Source of the DNA: Lycium barbarum
Taxonomy: Eukaryota > Streptophyta > Magnoliopsida > Solanales > Solanaceae
Direction: 5' to 3'
Assembly (NCBI RefSeq): GCF_019175385.1
Contig: NC_083346.1
Coordinates: 90,650,333 to 90,714,332, forward strand
DNA: 64,000 nt
The first letter of the stretch is position 1. Each line of letters opens with the position of its first letter. The translations under genes were made by a program, and so were the position numbers. The notes beneath the pieces were generated by a model. The model was not told the origin of the DNA. It did no database searches and was given only the letters and a program-made list of their open reading frames with translations. Shown one piece after another: positions 56,984 to 64,000 of this stretch.

Positions 56984-58166
56984 CAAAATAGCATATTACC
57001 CAGTCGGGTGAACCTTATAAGTTTGTATTAATCATACGTTTTTTTGGCATTATTGTTAACGTCAGGTTCTACACAATACCTTTAATCCCAGTGCAAGACA
57101 CTTGACTTTGTCACTAAAATTGGATTACATGATCTGCTCATACTATGATTCAGAAGGAATTTTTATTTTTCAGATTTTACCAAAACTATGGTATTTTTCA
57201 TTTTAAGACAGCTGAAGATCTGTTTGTTGTCCATCTGGTTTGCTATAAATGAAAAAGAAAAAATCGAGGGCAAAATGTTCCTCATCGGCTGAAACAAAGG
57301 AAAACAAGGATCTAAATGGATATAAAAGAATAGGAAGGAGCAACATGAAACATACTTACCTGGACGGTGTCAATGCATGATCAATAAGGCCCATGGCCTA
57401 GGTTGGTGACATCCATGGGCACTTGGAAGGATGCCCATGGCAAATTTACAGTAATGTTTTCAAAGGTAGGTAAAATTACCCAATGAGATTTTTTTTTTTT
57501 TTTTTTTTTGTGTTTTGGTTTTTCATTTGGCGTTTGATATTCGGGGCGCAGATTAATCTGAATGAATGCAAGCACATCTTAACAATATCTTTTTGCTCGA
57601 ACACCAAATATTTTATTAAGGGTAGAGGAACAAACTTCATGCTGCGAAACAAAAAAGGCAAACATGAGAACTGATCTTAGACTCGAAACTGTTCAATGAG
57701 TGCAAGAATATTTTCTAAGAGCTATCATGAGTTACAGTACTCCTATATTATAAAGGATCTGAAAAGTCTAAATAACGGCTGGGAGCTAAAAGTGAAACGG
57801 TGAGTTAGTAAATAAAGTTCATATAATTTGTAGTATAAGTCAATAGGTGGATGAAAGATTATTTTCAATTAAGTGTAGTTAGAATTATAGAAAAGTAATT
57901 TTTTTTGTAAAAGGACAAAATGATCAATCACCTTTTGAAGAATATTTTGAGAAATACTTTTAACTTAGTGTGTTGCCGTTTTTAGTATAATATGATATAG
58001 ATACGAAAAATGACTTTTCACGGTCATCTCAAGAAATGAAGTTCCTTCACGTGGAAGAGATCACTCCAAAGTAGCATGAAGCTAAAATTACCTTAAAGTA
58101 ACTCTTGATACTAAAAACTTAATTTGTAGGGGTTTCAATTGACCAAAATACATAACCACTAAAGCT
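56984..58166. other. Unassigned, includes a dispersed repeat
   Basis: 57047-57125 (GGCATTATTGTTAACGTCAG, AGACACTTGACTTTGTCA) is a diverged copy of 53690-53820. A T19 run lies near 57490. No gene is supported. Confidence 0.35.
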
Positions 58167-58400
58167 TAGAATCAGAGGCGGACTCACCCGATTAGGAGGG
58201 GGTCACGTGCCACCTCTAACCTCGGAAAAACATTGTATATATACGGTGTATACACTGTAAATACCGTATGTATATTTAAAAGGACCCCTGAGATATATCC
58301 ACTACTTTGGTGCAATTGGTTGTTGAGCCCCTTATGTCTTTGCATGAAACCTGAGTTTGAGTCTCTATAGCAGTTTAGTTTCTACTTTTTGTTGAATTTG
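58167..58400 (+). repeat. SINE-like or hAT-like dispersed repeat
   Basis: It starts AGAGGCGGACTCACCCG. Further in, it contains a tRNA-type A box (TGGTGCAATTGGTTG, about 58309) and a B-box-like GAGTTTGAGTCTC (about 58353), the spacing expected of a tRNA-derived SINE promoter. No poly(A) tail or target duplication is visible, so this is a tentative call. Confidence 0.4.
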
Positions 58401-58476
58401 TTTTGTAGATTCTCTACAAATAAATTAATAAGCCTACATACTTTTTTTAATTTTTTATTCTTTAGTCCTCCCTTAA

Positions 58477-58494
58477 CCCCCCCCCCCCCCCCCC
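58477..58494. repeat. C18 homopolymer
   Basis: Eighteen C, followed shortly by a run of about 20 A (from about 58508). Confidence 0.95.
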
Positions 58495-59339
58495 ACAAAC
58501 ACACACCAAAAAAAAAAAAAAAAAAAAAACAGAAGAGGCCCCAAATCAAATCTTTTCCTCATTCTAAACACATTATCCTCCTTCCAATGTTGAAGTTTAT
58601 ACTATTTTATTAATACCTTATCATAATTATTAAGTTTTCAAAAAGTTAAACTTTGACAGTAACAATTGACATGTTAATATTAAGACATTTGGTCATTAGT
58701 GTCCCCTCTGCGTCAAAATCCCGCCTGTGCTTACAATCTAGTTGTAGAATTGAGAGTCTCTCACAATACATTAGGTAAATAATTTAATTCTCCTTATTCA
58801 TCTTTTTCCTTCTTCTTCCCTGATCTCAATGTAATAGAAAAAAAAAATCAAAAAAGAAAAGATAAAATAACATACAATTTGATAATCAAAGTTTCTTATG
58901 ATGCGGGAAAGCATAGAATTAGCTTCAAATGAATACGTTCAACCTTAAAAGAAGACAGTAAGCCAACGTTGAACGCTTCAAATTGAATGCTTCAACTTGA
59001 TCAGTGAAGAAGGTGAAGGCTGGGCGAGAGACTAGTCCAAGAGCGATTTCAAACTTTGAGGCTCAACTAAATTTGGATTTCCCTGCCACCATACTTGTGC
59101 AAAGTGATGGAAAGCCTTTTCAGTGGGATGATAAGAGTCAAATATGACATGTTCCTTCACATTTTTGCACAACTCATAAGCCTCTGCAACTGCACAAATA
59201 CCAAATCCTCTGTATGGACCAAATCCGCAGCATGCTGACTTTGCTTCGGTGAAACCTTTACATAATAAAAAGAAGTATCATTATTATCTCCACCCTCTTT
59301 AATTTACCTTAAACATAAGGTTGTAATTGCAAAAGAGTT

Positions 59340-59570
59340 TAACTTCCATACTATAAGTGTATACATTTTTGGACCGCTCTAGAACATAATAGCCGGTAAT
59401 GTATATGTTTTGTATATTACGTATAAATATACATACAATATACATATAATATACATAATCAATGTATAGGTTATTGTATATTTTGGCTAGCGCCTGTAAT
59501 TAATTTTGGCCGACGGGCCAAAAGTTGGAAAAGGCCAAAATGCCTACGTCTTATCATGTTATTTGGAAGA
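59340..59570. repeat. TATACATA-rich intronic repeat
   Basis: An inverted stretch of TATACATAT-type sequence lies between GACCGCTCTAGAACATAATA and TTTTGGCCGACGGGCCAAAA inside the last intron of the GDSL pseudogene. Probably a small transposon, but ends are not resolved. Confidence 0.4.
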
Positions 59571-60076
59571 TAACTATATGTCACCATCCATAAATTGAGT
59601 ACTAACTAGTCTGGAAACATAAGATAGTGTACCTGCTATATCGGGTTAAAATTTTCTAATATGGTTAGAAATTTTAGACGGCCAGTGTACATAATGTTAA
59701 ATTCATTATAAAAAAAAGTTGTGTTACGTGCTAAAGTCCAAAAGGAACGCACCATATGTTGAAGGGTTCTCAAAGAGTTCATTAAGAGCATTGAAATATG
59801 AGTACTCGAACCCCCTTAATTCCTTCTTGAATTGTTTGAGTTTTTGCAAAAGAGCTAAATTGTGCTTCTTTACTATGGAGTTGAGTTCATCCAAGCAATC
59901 ACCATGATGACCTCCCTAAAGAAAAGCAATTACCCCTAAATCTTGGTAAACAGCCTAAAGGCAACAGATTTTGGATGCCAAATTTTCTCCCTCCTAACTT
60001 GTATATTTCCTGGTTAAAAAAAAAAAAAAAGAACAACACAACAAATTAAGTATCTCTCTATAGACATGTTTAATTA

Positions 60077-60583
60077 AGGGTTAATACATAGTAACACCTT
60101 AAACTTATCAGTAAATTTCATTTAGACACTTCATTTATGGCTCGTTGCAATTGAACACATAACACATAACACATGATATAGTGTTCATATTAGACACTTT
60201 GATTCAAATTTCGAAAAAACTTTTTGCGCGTTGTCTCAAGTGCTCATTACGTAGATAAGTTAACTACATAAAATAGGTTATCTTTTGACACACATCAGCG
60301 TCAATTGAACATAACATGCTAGAGGTTTTACAGGTTATTGAGCCAAATACGTACTCTTGAATACGTATAGTTAAAGCAGATGACATATTTTAAATGTTTA
60401 ACTTATTTACCTAATGAGCATTTGAGAACACACACAAAAATGTTTTTTTTTTTTTAATTTGAACAGAAAGTGCCTAGTAGGAACACTTTATCATGTGTCC
60501 AGGTGCTCAATTGAGCAAGCCGTAATTTGTGTATCTAAATGAAATTTACTGACAAATTTAAGCGGTCACCGATGTATTAAGCC
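60077..60583. mobile_element. Long foldback MITE (Mutator-like) in GDSL intron
   Basis: Nearly the whole 506 bp is an inverted repeat. The left arm starts AGGGTTAATACATAGTAACA and the right arm ends, inverted, AGGCTTAATACATCGGTGAC. Internal matches include CAGTAAATTTCATTTAGA and AATGCTCATTA-type segments on both arms. The flanks TTTAATTA (60069-60076 and 60584-60591) form an 8-bp target duplication (possibly 9), fitting a MULE-type MITE. Confidence 0.8.
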
Positions 60584-60863
60584 TTTAATTAGTGTACAAA
60601 AAACCTTGTGTTTTGTTACCATAATGACATTGATGAAGTTATCCATCACCATATTCATATATTCCTGCTCTGTTGCATAAGCTAAACAAGACATTTCGGA
60701 AGGCATATCTGGAATGTCGAAAAGACGCAGATAATCGTTGTTGGCTACGCTGAACAAGTAGATTGCATTGGACAACAATGCCTCTGAATCTTTTTTCCCT
60801 AGTTGTGCTTTCAACTTTTCTGTCAGTCTTAAAATTGCCTAATTGTGTGTTTGGGCTGATCAC

Positions 60864-61313
60864 CTGTAAGTACAAAACAAGTTAGGTTCCATGTCATAAG
60901 TAACAGTATAACAGGACATTTATACCATAAGGTCACCTGATGTCTATGATAAACATTAATGGCTGATCCGATAAAAATTGTAACTAACATACCATAACAA
61001 ATTGAGCTATCTGCGTAAAAAATCTCTATTAGGAGTATATTTTATATAGTTTTTAAATATGAAATTATTATTACAAAAAATAAAATAAAATATTCATGTC
61101 CAAATTCATGATCAAAATTAATAAGTTTGACTCTCGAAATTAGGTGCCACATATATGAGACAGAGGAAGTAATGTTTATTGGTGAGTGGTGATTGGAGTT
61201 AACAAGAGTACTAAGCCAATGAAAAAATAAAATTTATCTGCAATAAAATTTGAATATTGTTAGACGTTCTGAAATTTGTGATGTTTTTAATATTTCCAAT
61301 TGCATCAACTGTA
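60864..61313. other. Upstream of GDSL remnant, unassigned
   Basis: AT-rich. I looked for the missing GDS-motif exon on the minus strand and did not see it. AGACAGAGGAAGTA near 61160 may be the end of a decayed Stowaway element. Confidence 0.35.
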
Positions 61314-61414
61314 CTTCCACCGTTTTAATTTGTCTGTCTTAGTTTGACTTAACACGAATTTCAGAAAGTAAAAAAGGTTTTCAAATCTTGTAGTCTTAAA
61401 CTAAGGATATGTAT
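61314..61414. mobile_element. Stowaway-like fragment cut by giant LTR
   Basis: After TA it reads CTTCCACCGTTTTAATTTGT and TTAGTTTGACTTAACACG, typical of one Stowaway arm. The giant LTR begins at 61415, so the other arm should lie beyond it, outside the window. Confidence 0.55.
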
Positions 61415-64000
61415 TGTCATACCCCTTTTTAACCGGGTTAAAGTAGAGTACAACATATTGGTGATTCCTATTTTTTGTTTATTTTAAAGGAGTCGCCACC
61501 TAATTATTTATGGTGAATTAGGACACCTAATGGTTAATTAAAGTTATTTTAAAGTTAACTCTGTTTTAAAAATCTGCGAAACTTAAGATTCTAGGTAAGG
61601 GTTCAATTAGTCTAAAGGGAAGGTATTAGGCACCCTTTAAGACCCATTAACAATGGTTAACCGACCGGACTTACGATTAGTTAGGCTAAGTGTAAATATA
61701 GTATTATAAAAAGAACGTAGCTTTGTAAATGCGACTAAAGTTATAGATAGACTTGTAAGAATGCTATTTAAAATAGGACTTGTAGAAAATAATTATTTGT
61801 ATAAAAGAAGATTTCTAATACTATTTTGAAAACACGACTTATAAATGTTGTTAAGGTTTTAAACGAAAGTGTAATAGTGTTGTTTAAAATAATACTTGTA
61901 GAAAACATAATAATTTGCGTAAAAGAAGATTCTAAATGTTAAATGAGACTCAAAAATATTGCTAAGGCCTTAAATGAAAAATATAGTAATGTTATTCAAA
62001 AATAAGATCTGTAGAAAATAAGATAATTTGCCTATGAATAATAGCCTTTTAAAAGATGATTTGACAAATGCGATCTTTAGATAAAAAAATAATATTATAT
62101 GAATATGATGGTGTAGAAATGCCCAGAATTATATTCTTAAACATGATGAAAAGGCCATAAGTTTCTTTCTATTTTTTATCACTCTTTATTTAACCAATTT
62201 CGGCTAAAAATATGCATAATTGAGTAAATCTTGAAAATGTTCATAAAATATAATCAGATTCATATTTGTGTGTTAGTGACGTTTTGAAATTCCTAAGATG
62301 GTAAGAATGAGAAATGATTCCTTTAACCCAAAAATATGTAGGCATACTATTTGAAAATCAATTACTCAAATAAATGTTACAGATACTATAAATAGTTTAG
62401 AAAATAGAAGTGAATGTAATTTGTGGAATTAACTACCCATTACTAAACTAAAACCCTTAATGTTACTAAAGTTTATCTTAATTAACAAGCACAAATGTTA
62501 GTCATACAATACATGTTAAATGCACACAAAATAAAAAATAGAGGAGTAGATATAATATAAATGGGCTCAGCCCACTTTCAGACTGTGGCTGTGCGCTCCT
62601 GTTGGGCTTCGGCCCAGTAATCTTAATGGATTGATGCGAACTGTTCGTCTCTTATTGGGCTTCGGCCCAAATTTTGTTCTCTAATCTGGCTGCGAACAGG
62701 GGTGACTCGAGAAGGAGATTTTGTTGGGCTTTGGCCCAATGCCAAAATGCGGGAGAAGATGATGAATCGCTTGGACTCGTATGCGAGATATCATGCATAA
62801 AAAATGAAAAGAAAGGATTAGTATCTACTCAACGAATAAGATTAAACATGTAAAATATAAGTTCAAAACAAATCAGTAGGTTATGTATATAATGTGTATA
62901 TCCAAGTATATCTCATGTATACACATTCGTAAGAGGTATAAAAGTTTAATATTGGAAAGCTTTCACCCTCGTTTTTCCGATGTTGCACAAGTTCCAAGGG
63001 ATTTCATGAATCCCAGGCATGGCTAACACCAGGGATGGTTCAAACTTCATCCATAATGACTAACTAACTTCCCTATAGATGTATTGGCTGAAATCTACCT
63101 ATCGTATACATACATATATATAATCGATACGAGTACACTTAGCATGTAAAGCTGAATTGGTGCGGAAATATAACATGTTTTATGGGGCTGCTTGAATCAA
63201 TTAGCGCACAGATTGTCAACTAACCAGACAGGTTAACTATTTTATCATCAACTCTAATGACTTATTGTACTCAAATAGAACCAAACACAGTAATCTAATA
63301 AACTGTTGGCCAGTAAAGGTAAGAGAAAATATATACTCTACAGTCTCATTTAAACAAGTACCCGAACCAGTGCATTGCATGTGTTGCAAATAATCAAAAC
63401 ATAGAAATCCAGCATACACTCGCAATATTCATGAGAACATTCTCCAGATTAGCAACAAAGAAAGGTGAGATGAGCATATATCTAACTAGCAAGCAGACTT
63501 AATTGCTCCCAATTAACATAACTGCTAGATCTTGTAGACCACTCATCAAGACATGAATCAAATGAATTATCATGTAATAGTTTTTAGAATGTCAACTAAG
63601 TATGGGAATCCAGATCAAATACATATGACAAAGCAATTGAACACATGATGGCAGACAACCCAAATGATAATCTCTCACCATAGTTATCTTAGTATCTCAA
63701 TAACCAAACCAAGCATTCATCTATACAGGGACTCATACTTAGTCAGGATGGACATCAAATGTGCATGGAAAGGGGAGGACAACCCACAGTAATACGCTGA
63801 TCAGGTTAGAACAAACAACATTATAACAAGTGTCTAATAATGAGGTCATGAGCAGTTAGTGTAATCCACTGAATGTATACAGGCAGAAAAGAGACAATTC
63901 CTCAGATTCTCTTAGCAAATGGATATTTAAGCTGAATTATTTGGTCTTGATAACTTAAGGGGACCAATCTCTTTACAAGTTCGTAGAATGTATTCAAGAT
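61415..64000 (-). mobile_element. Giant LTR, third copy, incomplete at window end
   Basis: It starts TGTCATACCCC after TGTAT and matches the low end of the 33414 copy in order: GTCGCCACCTAATTAT, GATTCTAGGTAAGGGTTC, GGGAAGGTATTAGGCACCCT. Orientation is minus, by comparison with the two complete copies. At least 2586 bp lie in the window with no coding region. Whether it is a solo LTR or belongs to a full element cannot be seen. Confidence 0.7.
62603..62739. repeat. Three GGGC-TTCG-GCCC hairpin motifs
   Basis: TGGGCTTCGGCCCA at 62603-62616, TTGGGCTTCGGCCCAA at 62655-62670 and TTGGGCTTTGGCCCAA at 62724-62739. Each is a short palindromic stem around a 4-base loop. They lie in a part of the third giant LTR that does not match the other copies. 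Confidence 0.8.

Larger units (their letters stand above)
59032..60863 (-). pseudogene. GDSL esterase/lipase gene, 5'-truncated pseudogene
   Basis: Three exons on the minus strand. 60863-60620: VISPNTQLGN, a frameshift, LTEKLKAQLGKKDSEA, NAIYLFSVANNDYL (block III, usually GGNDYL), ATEQEYMNMVMDNFINVIM. 60009-59753: EIYKLGGRKFGIQNLLPLGC, LPRFRGN, a second frameshift, then GGHHGDCLDELNSIVKKHNL, NALNELFENPSTYG. 59255-59032: GFTEAKSACCGFGPYRGFGI, DSYHPTEKAFHHFAQVWW (block V with the catalytic Asp and His), ending SLLD-stop. GT-AG borders fit (GTAACA, GTGCGT donors; CAG, AAG acceptors). The exon with the catalytic GDS serine is not found up to 61414. The enzyme family hydrolyses lipids and is usually secreted. 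Two frameshifts and the lost 5' end make it a pseudogene. Confidence 0.85.

Noticed and set aside
1..64000. A complete new defence or metabolic gene system
   Set aside because: All recognisable coding sequence is transposon-derived or pseudogenised; no cluster of intact genes is present.

Overview
The window is plant nuclear DNA, most likely from a nightshade relative (Solanaceae). The case rests on AT-rich sequence, plant-type LTR retrotransposons, LINEs, CACTA, hAT and Stowaway elements, spliced plant gene fragments, and repeat families that I associate with Solanaceae from general knowledge (inference). I see no intact cellular gene. The sequence is a stack of nested transposable elements plus gene fragments they carry, one organelle-DNA insertion and one broken host gene.

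Layout. 1-3.7 kb: a Tourist-type MITE (343-694), a non-autonomous hAT (1185-1888) and a Mutator-like foldback (2643-3575). 3.7-4.5 kb: a Helitron-like remnant. 4.5-6.8 kb: a non-autonomous Copia element on the minus strand. 6.77-42.55 kb: a second copy of that Copia family on the plus strand, stretched to about 36 kb by insertions. These are a 3.05-kb Tekay-like solo LTR (7152-10205); a giant solo LTR (10814-18430) that itself holds another Tekay-like solo LTR (11893-14334); and an L1-type LINE in the Copia 3' LTR (19484-42417). The LINE contains a complete Tekay/Del-type gypsy element (19872-32081) and a second giant solo LTR (33414-38683). The right gypsy LTR contains 1.9 kb of mitochondrial-like DNA (30155-32041). 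Target-site duplications support most levels and give the order Copia, LINE, gypsy, organelle DNA.

42.55-51.41 kb: head-to-tail Helitron-like units. One is interrupted by a 4.8-kb CACTA transposon (44690-49493) that carries four correctly sized exons of a calcineurin B-like (CBL) calcium sensor gene. 51.4-59 kb: small hAT elements, decayed repeats and unrecognised sequence. 59.0-60.9 kb: a 5'-truncated, frameshifted GDSL esterase/lipase gene on the minus strand with a foldback MITE in an intron. 61.4 kb to the end: a third giant LTR running out of the window.

Most notable: two Copia copies share an internal acidic segment resembling the A-domain of the chloroplast import receptor Toc159, apparently a retrotransposon that captured a host gene fragment and spread it. 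The CACTA/CBL capture, the four-level nest dating the organelle insertion, the tandem Helitron junctions and several long C/G homopolymers inside element sequence are the other points worth checking. Every protein-coding part of these elements is broken by stops, frameshifts or lost catalytic residues, so none looks autonomous today.
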